From positions 62,001 through 126,000 of the forward strand of contig NZ_JAAQOM010000012.1 of assembly GCF_011682055.1 (NCBI RefSeq): DNA of 64,000 nt. Reading direction: 5' to 3'. Both the position numbers and the translations under genes were made by a program. The DNA is from Telluria antibiotica. GTDB lineage: Bacteria; Pseudomonadota; Gammaproteobacteria; Burkholderiales; Burkholderiaceae_D. The notes beneath the pieces are model-generated. The model was given only the letters and a program-made list of their open reading frames with translations. It ran no database searches and was not told where the DNA came from. This document shows, piece after piece, positions 17,020-27,019 of this stretch. Position 1 is the stretch's first letter; each line of letters starts with the position of its first letter.

Positions 17020-17939
17020 ATTCCGATTACCTCGTCGCCTTCCTCGCCAGCACGGCGGGCGCCGCGACGCCCCTCGTCCTCGCCTCGACCGGAGAGCTCG
17101 TGGCGGAACGTTCCGGCGTCCTCAACCTGGGTCTGGAGGGCATCATGCTCGTGGGCGCCGTCGCCGGGTTTTCGGTGACCCTGCACACGGGTTCCGCCGC
17201 CCTGGGCCTTGCCGCCGCGCTCCTCGCGGGGATGGCGATGGCGCTGCTGTTCGGCGTGCTCGTGCTCACGCTGCAGACGAACCAGGTCGCGACGGGCCTC
17301 GCCCTGACCCTGTTCGGGATCGGCCTCTCGGCGTTCGTCGGGCGCGACCTCGTCGGCCAGACCGTGGCGCCGCTGCCCCGGCTGCACGTGCCCGTGCTGT
17401 CCGACCTGCCGTTCGTCGGACCGTTGCTGTTCTCGTTCGATGCGATGGTGTATGCGTCGCTTGCGCTCGTGCTGCTGACGGGCTGGATGCTGGCGAGAAC
17501 GCGCCTGGGCCTGCTGATCCGTGCCGTCGGCGAGGCGCCGCACAGCGCCCATGCGATCGGCATGCCGGTGGTGAAGCTGCGCTACGCGACCGTGCTGGCG
17601 GGCGGCGCGCTGGCGGGACTCGGCGGCGCCTACCTGTCGTTGGCGCTGACGCCGATGTGGGTCGAGGGCATGACGGCCGGCCGCGGCTGGATCGCACTGG
17701 CGCAGGTCGTGTTCGCGACGTGGAAGCCGCGCGGCGTGGTGCTCGGGGCCTATCTGTTCGGCGGTGTGACGGTGCTGCAATTCCACGGCCAGGGGCTCGG
17801 CGTACCGATCCCGTCCGAGTTCCTGTCGATGCTGCCCTACCTGGCCACGATCGTCGTGCTGGTCGTCATCTGCCGCGATCCGCGCACGATCCTGCTGAAC
17901 AAGCCCCAGTCGCTGGGCCAGAACTTCAAGGCCGACTAG
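17016..17939 (+). CDS. nucleoside ABC transporter permease 2
   Basis: The 307-residue protein has about eight hydrophobic helices and the matching family block GVLNLGLEGIMLVGAVAGF near the N-terminus, as in NupC/YufQ-type permeases. It forms the second half of the pore with the preceding gene, with which it shares an ATGA overlap. It is the last gene of the operon. A GC-rich inverted repeat follows at about 17943-17977, without a U-run. Confidence 0.92.
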   Translation: MNSDYLVAFLASTAGAATPLVLASTGELVAERSGVLNLGLEGIMLVGAVAGFSVTLHTGSAALGLAAALLAGMAMALLFGVLVLTLQTNQVATGLALTLFGIGLSAFVGRDLVGQTVAPLPRLHVPVLSDLPFVGPLLFSFDAMVYASLALVLLTGWMLARTRLGLLIRAVGEAPHSAHAIGMPVVKLRYATVLAGGALAGLGGAYLSLALTPMWVEGMTAGRGWIALAQVVFATWKPRGVVLGAYLFGGVTVLQFHGQGLGVPIPSEFLSMLPYLATIVVLVVICRDPRTILLNKPQSLGQNFKAD

Positions 17940-18023
17940 CCCGCCCGTCACTGTGCCCGACCGCACCGACGGGCGCATGCGGGTGTGTTGAAATCGCCGC
18001 ATCGTGACCCCTCTGGAGCAGGT

Positions 18024-20555
18024 ATGCGCGACTCCCCACCGAAAGCCGGCCACGTGCGCGTACGCGGCGCGCGCGAGCACAACCTGAAAAACGTCGACCT
18101 CGACATCCCGCGCGACGCCCTCGTCGTGTTCACGGGCGTCTCCGGCTCGGGCAAGTCGTCGCTCGCATTCGGCACGCTGTACGCGGAGGCGCAGCGGCGC
18201 TACCTGGAATCCGTCTCGCCATACGCGCGGCGCCTGTTCCACCAGATGCCCGTGCCGGAAGTGGACGACATCGACGGCCTGCCGCCCGCCGTCGCGCTGC
18301 AGCAGCAGCGGGGCACGCCGACGACGCGGTCGTCCGTCGGCAGCGTGTCCACCCTGTCGAATTCGCTGCGCATGCTGTATTCGCGCGCCGGCGACTATCC
18401 GTCCGGCCAGGAGCTGCTGTACGCCGAATCGTTCTCCCCGAACACGGCAGAAGGTGCGTGCCCGCAGTGCTCGGGCCTTGGCCGCGTGTACGACGCGACG
18501 GAGGCGTCGATGGTGCCGGACGACAGCCTGACGATCCGCGAGCGCGCTGTCGCCGCGTGGCCGCCCGCGTGGCACGGCCAGAACCTGCGCGACATCCTCG
18601 TCACCATGGGCTACGACGTCGACACGCCGTGGCGCGATTTGCCGAAGAAGGACCGCGACTGGATCCTGTTCACGGACGAGACGCCCACCGTGCCCGTGTA
18701 TGCCGGGCTCACGCCGGCGGAGACGCGCCGCGCGCTGAAGCGCAAGGAGACGCCCAGCTACCAGGGCACGTTCAGCGGCGCGCGCCGCTACGTGCTGCAG
18801 ACGTTCGCGAACACGGAAAGCGCGTCGATGAAGAAGCGCGTCGCACGCTACATGGTGAGCACGGAATGCCCGCTGTGCCAGGGCCGCCGCCTGCGCCGGG
18901 AAGCGTTGTCCGTGACGTTTGCCGGCATGGACATCATGACCTTGTCGCGCGTCCCCCTCGAACGGCTCGCAGCGCTGCTGCGGCCCTACGCGGACGGTAC
19001 GGCGCCCAAGGGCAAGGCGCGTGCCGATAAACATCCGGAGCAGCTGATCGTCACGCAGCGCATCGCCGCGGACCTGTGCGCGCGCCTCGACACGATGCTG
19101 GCGCTGGGCCTCGGCTACCTGGCGCTGGAGCGCAGTACGCCCACGTTGTCGCCGGGCGAGCTGCAGCGCCTGCGCCTCGCCACGCAGGTGCGTTCCAACC
19201 TGTTCGGCGTCGTGTAGGTGCTGGATGAACCGTCGGCCGGCCTGCATCCGGCCGACACGGAAGCGCTGCTGGACGCGCTCGCGCGCTTGAAGGCTGCGGG
19301 TAACTCCCTGTTCGTCGTCGAGCATGCGCTGGACGTGATCCGCCACGCGGACTGGATCGTCGACGTGGGGCCGCAGGCCGGTGAGAAGGGCGGGCAGATT
19401 CTTTATAGCGGCCCGCCCGACGGTTTGCGTGCCGTGGCGGGCTCGCATACGCGGCGCTATCTGTTCACGGATGCGCAAGACGCCGTGCGCCCGGCTGCGC
19501 GCACGCCGCGCGAGCCGACCGGCTGGCTGCGGCTGGAGAACGTCACGCGCAACAACCTGCACGGCCTCGCCGTCGCGTTCCCGCTCGGCGTGATGACGGG
19601 CGTGACCGGCGTCTCCGGCTCGGGCAAGTCGACGCTCGTCAGCCAGGTGCTCGTCGACCTCGTCGGCGCGGCGCTGGGCCAGGGCGCGGCCGACGAGGAG
19701 GGCGATGATGCGATGGATCTCGAGCGCGAGGCCGACATCCCGACCGTCGGCCACATCGCGGGGGCGCTGCACGGCATCCGCCGCCTCGTGCGCGTGGACC
19801 AGAAGCCGATCGGCCGCACGCCCCGCTCGAACCTCGCCACGTACACGGGCCTGTTCGATCAGGTGAGAAAACTGTTCGCGGCCACGCCGGCCGCGAAGAA
19901 GCGCCGCTACGACGCCGGGCGCTTCTCGTTCAATGTGGCGAAGGGCCGCTGCGAGCATTGCGCGGGCGAAGGTTTCGTCATGGTCGAGCTGCTGTTCCTG
20001 CCCAGCGTGTACGCGCCTTGCCCCACGTGCGGCGGCGCGCGCTACAACGCCGACACGCTCGCCGTGCGCTACAACGACCGCAACATCGCCGACGTGCTGG
20101 GCATGACGGTCGACGAGGCGTATGCGTTCTTCGCGGACGAGGAGAGCGTCGCGCGGCCGTTGTCGGTGCTGCGCGAAGTGGGGCTCGGTTATTTGCGCCT
20201 GGGGCAGAGCGCGACGGAGCTGTCCGGCGGCGAAGCCCAGCGTATCAAGCTGGCCACGGAGCTGCAGCGCGCCGGCCGCGGCGGCACCTTATACGTGCTG
20301 GACGAGCCGACGACGGGCCTGCACCCGTTCGACGCCGACCGCCTGCTGGCCCAGCTGGACCGCCTCGTGGACGCGGGCAACACCGTCATCATGGTCGAAC
20401 ACACGATGCGGGTCGTCGCGACGTGCGACTGGGTGATCGACATCGGCCCCGGTGCCGGCGAGGCGGGCGGGACGGTCGTCGCGGCCGGCCCGCCGGCGGA
20501 GGTCGCCGCGGTGAAGGCGAGCCGGACGGCAGCTTATTTGTCCCCGTTCCTGTGA
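18024..20555 (+). pseudogene. UvrA2-like excinuclease ATPase interrupted by an in-frame amber codon
   Basis: One continuous frame of 844 codons is broken only by TAG at 19215-19217 (codon 398). Upstream are Walker A GVSGSGKSS, a zinc module CPQC...CPLC and the first signature LSPGELQRLRLA; downstream are LDEPSAGLHP (Walker B of the same domain), a second Walker A GVSGSGKST, CEHC...CPTC, LSGGEAQRIKLA and LDEPTTGLHP. The residue before LDEPSAG in UvrA proteins is usually V after a tyrosine, so TAC or TAT to TAG is a one-base change. The UvrB-binding insertion of true UvrA is absent, which marks it as the UvrA2 class. The ATG at 18024 has GGAG upstream. Alternatives are a sequencing error or amber suppression; GTG at 19218 could restart translation but would split one ATPase domain. 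Confidence 0.85.
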
Positions 20556-20561
20556 CGCTTT

Positions 20562-20639
20562 GTAGGGTGGGCACCCCGTGCCCACGCGTAACGTTCGCGT
20601 CATGCTGGCGTTCGCGTGGGCACAGGGTGCCCACCCTAC
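20562..20639. repeat. palindromic repeat copy 1 (paired, 78 bp)
   Basis: Starts GTAGGGTGGGCACCCCGTG and ends with the inverted arm GGTGCCCACCCTAC. Each arm holds its own small stem (GTGGGCAC with GTGCCCAC) and the two arms pair with each other around a 25-30 base centre. It begins seven bases after the uvrA2 stop. Confidence 0.85.
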
Positions 20640-20791
20640 GACTCATGCAATTCCTTTGAAGTTCCGTGTAAGTACACTGTAACGCCGCGCAATCTCGGCG
20701 ACTTAATAAAAATGCACGTTCAAGCGAGCGCGCCGGTTTGCGTGCTTGCGTTACACTTGGGATATTTTTTTCATAAGAGTAACGACACAGC

Positions 20792-23700
20792 ATGCCTGGT
20801 TCGACCATCGATAGTGACCAGTTCCGCCGCATCCTGTCGCGCAACGTCGCCATGCCGTTGGGCATGGGTGTGCTCAGCGCGATCGTGTTCGTCGGCATCA
20901 TCGCCTACCTCATCAACGTCCTGAGCTGGGTCGAGCGTTCCGAGCACGTGATCGGCCGTGCCAACGAAGTGAACCGGCTGTCGTCCGACATGGAGGCGGG
21001 CATGCGTGGCTACCTGCTGTCCGGCGACGACGACTTCCTCGCGCCCTATCTGTCGGCCAAGCCGCGCATGGATGCCGAGCTCGCGAACCTGTCCCGCCTC
21101 GTCGACGACAATCCCGCGCAGGTCGAACGCATCGCACGCGTGCGCGCGGCGCAGGGCCAGTGGCAGGCCTTTGCCGAGGACATGATCGCGCGGCGCGGCA
21201 AGAGCAGCGATTTCGTCGACATCGTCCAGAGCATCAAGAGCGGCCGCGGCAAGCTGCTGACGGACCAGGTACGACGCGAGTTCCTCGACTTCATCCAGGA
21301 AGAACAACGCATCCTGCAGGCGCGCAACGCGACGTCGCGCTCCGTGATCGCGTGGTCCGTCGCCGCGTTCCTCGCGTTCAGCCTCATCGTGGCCGGGCTG
21401 CTCGCGCTGTTCGGCCGGCGCGAGTTGGTGACGCTGTCGAAGTCGTACGACAGCATTTTGAATGACGAAGCGGAGCACAACGACCAGCTGCGCCAGCAGG
21501 CCTGGCTGCGTTCGGGCCAGACGGACCTGATCGCGAAGACGACGGGCATCGTGAGCCTGGAACCGCTGGCCGAGGTCGTGCTGAGCTACGTGGCGCGCTA
21601 CGTCGAGGGCGTCGTCGGCGCGATGTATTTCCGCAATGACGACGGCACGCTGACCCGCATCGGCACGTATGGCTTCGCGCACGACGAGACCGAGCGCGGC
21701 CGCATCGTGCAGCCGGGCGAGTCGCTGGCTGCGCAGGCTGCCAGCGAGAACCGCATCATCACGTTGAACGATTTGCCGCCCGATTACATCAAGGTCGGTT
21801 CGGCGTTGGGCGAGGCCGCGCCCCGGGCACTTCTCATCGCGCCCGTGTCGAACTTCGGCAAGATCAAGGGCATCATCGAAATCGGCTTCCTGCACGACGT
21901 GCGCGGGCGCGACGTCCAGTTCATGGAAACGATCGCCGCGTCCGTCGGCGCCGCGGTCGCCAACGTCGTGCATCGCCAGCGCCTGCAAGCGGCGCTGGAA
22001 GAGCAGCAGGCGCTGAACGAGGAGCTGCAGGTGCAGCAGGAAGAACTGCGTACGGCGAACGAGGAACTGGAAGAGCAGTCGCGGGCGCTGGAGGAATCGC
22101 AGTCGGCGCTGGAAAACCAGCAGGCCGAGCTGGAGCAGACGAACGAACAGCTGGCCGAGCAGGCCGCGAACCTCGACACCAAGAACAGCGCGCTCGTGCA
22201 AGCCCAGGAGCAATTGCGCGAGCGGGCGCTCGAGCTGGAGCGGGCGAGCCGGTACAAGTCGGAATTCCTCGCGAACATGTCGCACGAATTGCGCACGCCA
22301 CTGAACAGCTCGCTGATCCTCGCGAAACTGCTGGCCGACAATGCGTCCGGCAATTTGAACGAAGAACAGGTGCGCTTTGCCCAGACGATTTATTCGGCGG
22401 GCAATGACCTGCTCAACCTCATCAACGACATCCTGGACATTTCCAAGGTCGAGGCCGGCAAGCTGGAGCTCGTACCTGAAGACGTGCCGCTGCGCCGCGC
22501 CATCGAAGGCCTCGGCCGCGTGTTCGAACCGTTGGCGCGCCAGAAGAAGCTGGATTTCCGCGTGCACGTCGAGCCGGATGTCCCCGCCAGCATCCACACG
22601 GACCGCCAGCGCCTGGAACAGATCCTCAAGAACCTGTTGTCGAATGCGGTCAAGTTCACGGATGCCGGCAAGGTCACGCTGAACGTGAGCGCGAACGCGG
22701 ACGGCTGGTTCCAGTTCGCCGTCCAGGATTCCGGCATCGGCATCACGCCGGAGCAGCAGAGCAAGATCTTCGACGCCTTCCACCAGGCCGACGGGTCCAC
22801 CGCGCGCAAATACGGCGGCACGGGCCTGGGCCTGTCGATCTCGCGCGACCTGACCGGCTTGCTGGGCGGCACGCTCACGCTGACGAGTACGCCGGGCGAG
22901 GGCAGCTGTTTCCTCCTCAGCCTGCCGCGCAACGGCACCGTCGCCGCGACGCCGCCCGCGCTGCCGCCCGCCCAGGCGCCGGCGCCCGTCGCGGCACCCG
23001 CACCGGCACCGGCCGTCGGGCCGCCGCAGGGCGTGCCCCAGCCCGAATTCACGGACGACCGCGCGGAGCCCGCCGCCGGCGTGCGCACGGTGCTCGTCAT
23101 CGAGGACGAGCCCGAATTTGCGCGCATCCTGTACGGCCTCGCGCACGACATGGAATTCCGCTGCCTCGTCGCGCTGACGGCGCAGGAAGGGCTGGAGCTG
23201 GCGACGGGCGAGACGCCGGACGCCATCCTGCTCGACATCCGCCTGCCGGACCGCTCGGGCCTGTCCGTGCTGCAACAGCTGAAGGACAACCCGGCCACGC
23301 GGCATATCCCCGTCCACGTCGTGTCCAGCCAGGACAACGGCGGCGAGGCGCTGCACCTGGGCGCGATCGGTTACGCGCTGAAGCCCACGTCGCGCGAGCA
23401 GCTGGAAGACGTGTTCCGCAAGCTGAAGGACAAGTCGTCGCAGACCATCAAGCGCGTGCTGCTTGTCGAGGACGACGAGCGCCAGCGCGACAGCGTCGTG
23501 CAATTGATTGCCGATGCCGACGTCGAGATCGCGGCCGTCGGCTCGGGCACGGAAGCGCTGGACTTGTTGCGCACGCAGATTTTCGATTGCATGATCATCG
23601 ACTTGAAGCTGCCCGATATGCAGGGCAATGAGTTGCTCAAGCGTATGTCTCTCGAAGAACTGTGCTCGTTCCCGCCCGTCATCGTGTACACGGGCCGCAA

Positions 23701-24265
23701 CCTCACGCGCGACGAGGAAGCGGAGCTGTTGAAGTACTCGCGCTCGATCATCATCAAGGGCGCGCGTTCGCCGGAGCGTCTGCTGGACGAGGTGACGCTG
23801 TTCCTGCACAAGGTCGAGTCGGAACTGTCGTCGGAGCGCCAGTCGATGCTGAAGACGGTGCGCGGGCGCGACCGCGTGTTCGAAGGGCGCACGATCCTGC
23901 TCGTGGACGACGACGTGCGCAACGTGTTCGCACTGACGAGCGCGCTCGAGCAACGGGGCGCGAAGGTGGAAGTGGGCCGCAACGGCTTCGAGGCCATCGC
24001 CAAGCTCGACGAGAACGATGCCATCGACCTCGTGCTGATGGACGTGATGATGCCCGGCATGGACGGCCTGGAAGCGACCCGCCGTATCCGCCAGGACAAG
24101 CGTTTCGCGCGCCTGCCCATCATCGCGATCACGGCGAAGGCGATGAAGGACGACCAGGAGCAATGCCTGGCGGCGGGCGCCAACGATTACCTGGCCAAGC
24201 CGATCGACCTGACCCGGCTGTACTCGCTGCTGCGCGTGTGGATGCCGACGCTGGAGCGCATTTGA
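20792..24265 (+). CDS. hybrid sensor histidine kinase: CHASE3-like, GAF, HK, three receivers
   Basis: The 1157-residue protein has two membrane helices (about 21-43 and 184-207) around a periplasmic CHASE3-like region, then a GAF domain (about 250-400), a long Glu/Gln-rich coiled coil (about 405-490), a HisKA domain with His498 in MSHELRTPL, and HATPase_c with DSGIGI and GGTGLGLSI. Three receivers follow: about 766-880 (LLDIRLPD), 887-1005 (IIDLKLPD) and 1033-1155 (LMDVMMPG), all with an acceptor Asp. An Ala/Pro linker separates kinase and receivers. It heads a coupled unit with CheR, CheB and a second kinase. The signal sensed is not evident. Confidence 0.93.
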   Translation: MPGSTIDSDQFRRILSRNVAMPLGMGVLSAIVFVGIIAYLINVLSWVERSEHVIGRANEVNRLSSDMEAGMRGYLLSGDDDFLAPYLSAKPRMDAELANLSRLVDDNPAQVERIARVRAAQGQWQAFAEDMIARRGKSSDFVDIVQSIKSGRGKLLTDQVRREFLDFIQEEQRILQARNATSRSVIAWSVAAFLAFSLIVAGLLALFGRRELVTLSKSYDSILNDEAEHNDQLRQQAWLRSGQTDLIAKTTGIVSLEPLAEVVLSYVARYVEGVVGAMYFRNDDGTLTRIGTYGFAHDETERGRIVQPGESLAAQAASENRIITLNDLPPDYIKVGSALGEAAPRALLIAPVSNFGKIKGIIEIGFLHDVRGRDVQFMETIAASVGAAVANVVHRQRLQAALEEQQALNEELQVQQEELRTANEELEEQSRALEESQSALENQQAELEQTNEQLAEQAANLDTKNSALVQAQEQLRERALELERASRYKSEFLANMSHELRTPLNSSLILAKLLADNASGNLNEEQVRFAQTIYSAGNDLLNLINDILDISKVEAGKLELVPEDVPLRRAIEGLGRVFEPLARQKKLDFRVHVEPDVPASIHTDRQRLEQILKNLLSNAVKFTDAGKVTLNVSANADGWFQFAVQDSGIGITPEQQSKIFDAFHQADGSTARKYGGTGLGLSISRDLTGLLGGTLTLTSTPGEGSCFLLSLPRNGTVAATPPALPPAQAPAPVAAPAPAPAVGPPQGVPQPEFTDDRAEPAAGVRTVLVIEDEPEFARILYGLAHDMEFRCLVALTAQEGLELATGETPDAILLDIRLPDRSGLSVLQQLKDNPATRHIPVHVVSSQDNGGEALHLGAIGYALKPTSREQLEDVFRKLKDKSSQTIKRVLLVEDDERQRDSVVQLIADADVEIAAVGSGTEALDLLRTQIFDCMIIDLKLPDMQGNELLKRMSLEELCSFPPVIVYTGRNLTRDEEAELLKYSRSIIIKGARSPERLLDEVTLFLHKVESELSSERQSMLKTVRGRDRVFEGRTILLVDDDVRNVFALTSALEQRGAKVEVGRNGFEAIAKLDENDAIDLVLMDVMMPGMDGLEATRRIRQDKRFARLPIIAITAKAMKDDQEQCLAAGANDYLAKPIDLTRLYSLLRVWMPTLERI

Positions 24266-24273
24266 AGAAGCCC

Positions 24274-25104
24274 ATGCACAATCCGCCGGGCGACGTCGAC
24301 ATCGAGTTGCGGATGCTGATCGAAGCTGTCTTCCTCAAGTACAACTACGATTTCCGCGACTACACGGGCGCCTCGCAAAAACGCCGCGTGTTCGCCGCCA
24401 TGCGCGTGATGGATTGCGATACCGTCTCGGCCTTGCAGGCGCGCGTCATGCACGACCCGGCCGCGTTCACGCAGCTGCTGCAATTTTTGACCATCCCCGT
24501 TACGGAAATGTTCCGCGACCCGGATTATTATTTGGCTGTACGCCGGCTCATCGTGCCGTTCCTCAAGACGTATCCGTCGCTGAACGTGTGGGTGGCCGGC
24601 TGCAGCACGGGCGAGGAAGTGTATTCGCTTGCCATCCTGCTGCACGAGGAGGGCCTGCTGGAGCGCACGCAGATGTACGCGACCGACATCAATCCGGATT
24701 CGCTGGAGGCCGCGCGACGCGGTGTGATGCCGCTCGACAAGATGCGCCGCTACACGGAGAACTACCAGAAATCGGGCGGCACGCGCGCGTTTTCCGACTA
24801 TTACACGGCGGCCTACGGCGGTGCGCTGTTCGACCGCGCGCTCGTGGAGCACGTCACGTTCGCCGACCACAGCCTGGCGACGGACGCCGTGTTCGCGGAG
24901 ACGCATTTCATCAGCTGCCGCAACGTGATGATCTACTTTAACCGGCGCCTGCAGAACCGGGTGCTGGGCCTGTTCCATGAATCGCTGTGCCACCGCGGCT
25001 TCCTCGGCCTCGGCAGCAAGGAAAGCATCGATTTTTCCACGTATGCCCAGCGGTTCGAAGCGCTCGCGAAGCGGGAACGGGTGTTCCGCAAGGTGGGGCC
25101 ATGA
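24274..25104 (+). CDS. CheR-type protein-glutamate methyltransferase
   Basis: The 276-residue product has an N-terminal CheR helical domain and a SAM-binding domain with VAGCSTGEEVYSLAI, TDINPDSLEAARRG and SCRNVMIYF. CheR enzymes methylate glutamates on chemoreceptors or similar sensors. No methyl-accepting receptor is in the window; the Glu-rich coiled coil of the upstream kinase is a possible target, by inference. An in-frame TTG at 24262 overlapping the kinase stop is an alternative start. The 3' end overlaps cheB (ATGA). Confidence 0.9.
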   Translation: MHNPPGDVDIELRMLIEAVFLKYNYDFRDYTGASQKRRVFAAMRVMDCDTVSALQARVMHDPAAFTQLLQFLTIPVTEMFRDPDYYLAVRRLIVPFLKTYPSLNVWVAGCSTGEEVYSLAILLHEEGLLERTQMYATDINPDSLEAARRGVMPLDKMRRYTENYQKSGGTRAFSDYYTAAYGGALFDRALVEHVTFADHSLATDAVFAETHFISCRNVMIYFNRRLQNRVLGLFHESLCHRGFLGLGSKESIDFSTYAQRFEALAKRERVFRKVGP

Positions 25105-25730
25105 CGTCCGCCGTCGTCCACGCCGCCGACGATGCGCTGCGCGCCGTCCTGCGCGGCCGGCACTTCGAGGCCGTCGTCATCGGCGGCTCGGCCGGCGCCG
25201 TGGACGCGCTCGTCGCGCTGCTGCCGGCGCTGCCTGCCAGGTTCCGCCTGGCCGTGTTCTGCATCCTGCACCTGCCGGGCGACCGCGAGAGCCGCCTGGC
25301 GGAATTGTTCGACGAGCGCCTGCCGCTGCCCGTGAAGGAGGCGGTGGACAAGGAAGAGATCGTGCCCGGCACCGTGTATTTCGCCGGGGCCGGCTACCAC
25401 CTGTCCGTGGAGAGCGACCGCACGTTCTCGCTCAGCTGCGAGCCGCCCGTGCACTTCGCGCGGCCCGCCATCGACGTGCTGATGGAATCGAGCGCGGACG
25501 CGTACGGGCCCGGGCTGGCCGGCATCCTGCTGACGGGCGCCAACCACGACGGCGCCGACGGCATGGCCCGCATCCGCGCGCGCGGCGGCTTCACGATCGT
25601 GCAGGACCCGGCCGACGCGCAGGTGCCCACGATGCCCGTGAGCGCCATCCACCGCAGCAAGCCGAACCTGATCCTGCCGCTGGCGCGCATCCACGCCCTG
25701 TTGCCCATGTTGGAGATGAATGAACCATGA
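25101..25730 (+). CDS. CheB-type methylesterase domain protein without receiver
   Basis: The 209-residue protein is a bare CheB catalytic domain. The triad can be read as Ser30 (IGGSAGA), His57 (ILHLPGD) and Asp150 (GANHDGADGM). Chemotaxis CheB normally has an N-terminal receiver that gates the esterase; it is absent here, so activity is either constitutive or controlled in trans by the neighbouring receivers. It overlaps cheR and the following kinase gene by ATGA at each end, implying fixed stoichiometry. Confidence 0.9.
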   Translation: MTSAVVHAADDALRAVLRGRHFEAVVIGGSAGAVDALVALLPALPARFRLAVFCILHLPGDRESRLAELFDERLPLPVKEAVDKEEIVPGTVYFAGAGYHLSVESDRTFSLSCEPPVHFARPAIDVLMESSADAYGPGLAGILLTGANHDGADGMARIRARGGFTIVQDPADAQVPTMPVSAIHRSKPNLILPLARIHALLPMLEMNEP

Positions 25731-26941
25731 GCGCACACGACCCTAGCAAACTGCTGATCGTCGACGACCTGCCGGAAAACCTGCGCGCCCTCGACGCCCT
25801 CATCCGTGACGAGCAACGCCTCGTGTTCCAGGCCCAGTCCGGCGAGGAGGCGTTGTCGCTGATGCTCGAACACGAGTTCGCGCTCGCGATCCTGGACGTG
25901 CAGATGCCGGGCATGGACGGCTTCGAACTGGCCGAACTGATGCGCTCGACGTCGCGTACCCGGAACATCCCCATCGTGTTCGTGTCCGCCGCGGGCCGCG
26001 AGCTGAACTATGCGTTCAAGGGCTACGAGACGGGCGCCGTCGATTTCCTGTACAAGCCGCTCGACCCCGACGCCGTGCGCAGCAAGGTGCACGTGTTCGT
26101 CACGCTGGACCAGCAGCGCCGCGAGATGCAGCGCCAGATGGAGGCGCTGGAAGCGGCGCGGCGCGAGCAGGAAGTGCTGCTGCGCGAGCTGAACGCCACG
26201 CAGGCCGAGCTGCAGCGCTCGCTGCGCATGCGCGACGAGTTCATGTCCCTCGTCGCGCACGAGCTGCGTACGCCACTGAACACGCTGTTCCTGGAAACGC
26301 AGATGCGCAGCCTGCAGCTGAAACGGGGCAATCTGCCCGCGTTCAATCCGGAACAGATGAGCAGCATGATCAAGCGCGACGAGCGCCAGATCAAGGCGAT
26401 GATCCGGCTCATCGACGACATGCTGGACGTGTCGCGCATGAAGAGCGGGACATTGTCGATCCGCCCGGCGAAGGTCGAGCTGATGGCCTTGCTGGAGCGC
26501 GTCGTCAACGATCTGTCGCTGCAGGCCGCGGCGGCCGGCGCCAATGTCGTGCTGGTGCCGCACGACCCCGTCGAAGGCTTCTGGGACGAGTTCCGCATCG
26601 AGCAGGTCGTCGTCAACCTGCTGACGAATGCGCTGCGCTATGGCGGCGGCGGGGCCGTGGAGGTCAGCGTCCGGACGGAAGGCTGCAACGCGCGCATCTC
26701 GGTGCGCGACCACGGCAAGGGCATCGCGCCCGATTTTCTCGAACGCATCTTCGAACCGTACGAGCGGGGCGCGAAGAGCGGCGAGCCGAAGGGCCTCGGC
26801 CTGGGCCTGTACATCTCGCGCCAGCTCGCGCTGTCGCACGGCGGCCAGCTGACGGTCGAGAGCACGCCGGGCGAGGGCGCCACCTTCAGCCTCATCCTGC
26901 CCTGCACGGAGATGGCCACGCAGCCTGCGGTCGCGTTGTAG
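25727..26941 (+). CDS. response regulator-histidine kinase (REC-HisKA-HATPase)
   Basis: The 404-residue soluble protein has an N-terminal receiver (about 7-122, acceptor Asp57 in AILDVQMPG, Lys in YKPLD), a coiled linker, a HisKA domain with His178 in VAHELRTPL and HATPase_c with NALRYGGG, DHGKGI and GLGLGLYIS. A receiver before a kinase suggests that phosphorylation by the upstream hybrid kinase controls this second kinase. The start overlaps the cheB stop. Its own stop codon lies inside repeat copy 2. No output regulator follows. Confidence 0.92.
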   Translation: MSAHDPSKLLIVDDLPENLRALDALIRDEQRLVFQAQSGEEALSLMLEHEFALAILDVQMPGMDGFELAELMRSTSRTRNIPIVFVSAAGRELNYAFKGYETGAVDFLYKPLDPDAVRSKVHVFVTLDQQRREMQRQMEALEAARREQEVLLRELNATQAELQRSLRMRDEFMSLVAHELRTPLNTLFLETQMRSLQLKRGNLPAFNPEQMSSMIKRDERQIKAMIRLIDDMLDVSRMKSGTLSIRPAKVELMALLERVVNDLSLQAAAAGANVVLVPHDPVEGFWDEFRIEQVVVNLLTNALRYGGGGAVEVSVRTEGCNARISVRDHGKGIAPDFLERIFEPYERGAKSGEPKGLGLGLYISRQLALSHGGQLTVESTPGEGATFSLILPCTEMATQPAVAL

Positions 26942-27018
26942 GGTGGGCACCCCTGTGCCCACGCGTAACGTTCGCACAGAGCGGGTGTTCGCGTGGGCAC
27001 GGGGTGCCCACCCCACGC
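26938..27018. repeat. palindromic repeat copy 2 (paired), overlapping a stop codon
   Basis: Starts GTAGGGTGGGCACCCCTGTG and ends GGGTGCCCACCCCACGCG. The TAG stop of the preceding kinase gene (26939-26941) is made of repeat bases, so insertion or drift of the element set the end of that protein. The right edge abuts the OxyR site of ahpC. Confidence 0.85.
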
Positions 27019-27019
27019 G

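Noticed and set aside
17943..17977. Inverted repeat after the nucleoside permease as a terminator
   Set aside because: GC-rich arms pair, but no T-run follows; support is too weak to call.
19215..19217. Recoding of the amber codon in uvrA2 as pyrrolysine
   Set aside because: No reason to expect that machinery in this group, and family members carry an ordinary aromatic residue at the site; mutation or sequencing error is simpler.
20771..24163. An open frame of over 1100 codons antisense to the hybrid kinase
   Set aside because: It is rich in Arg, His and Val as expected from the complement of a GC-rich gene, has no domain, and the plus strand carries a clear multidomain kinase.
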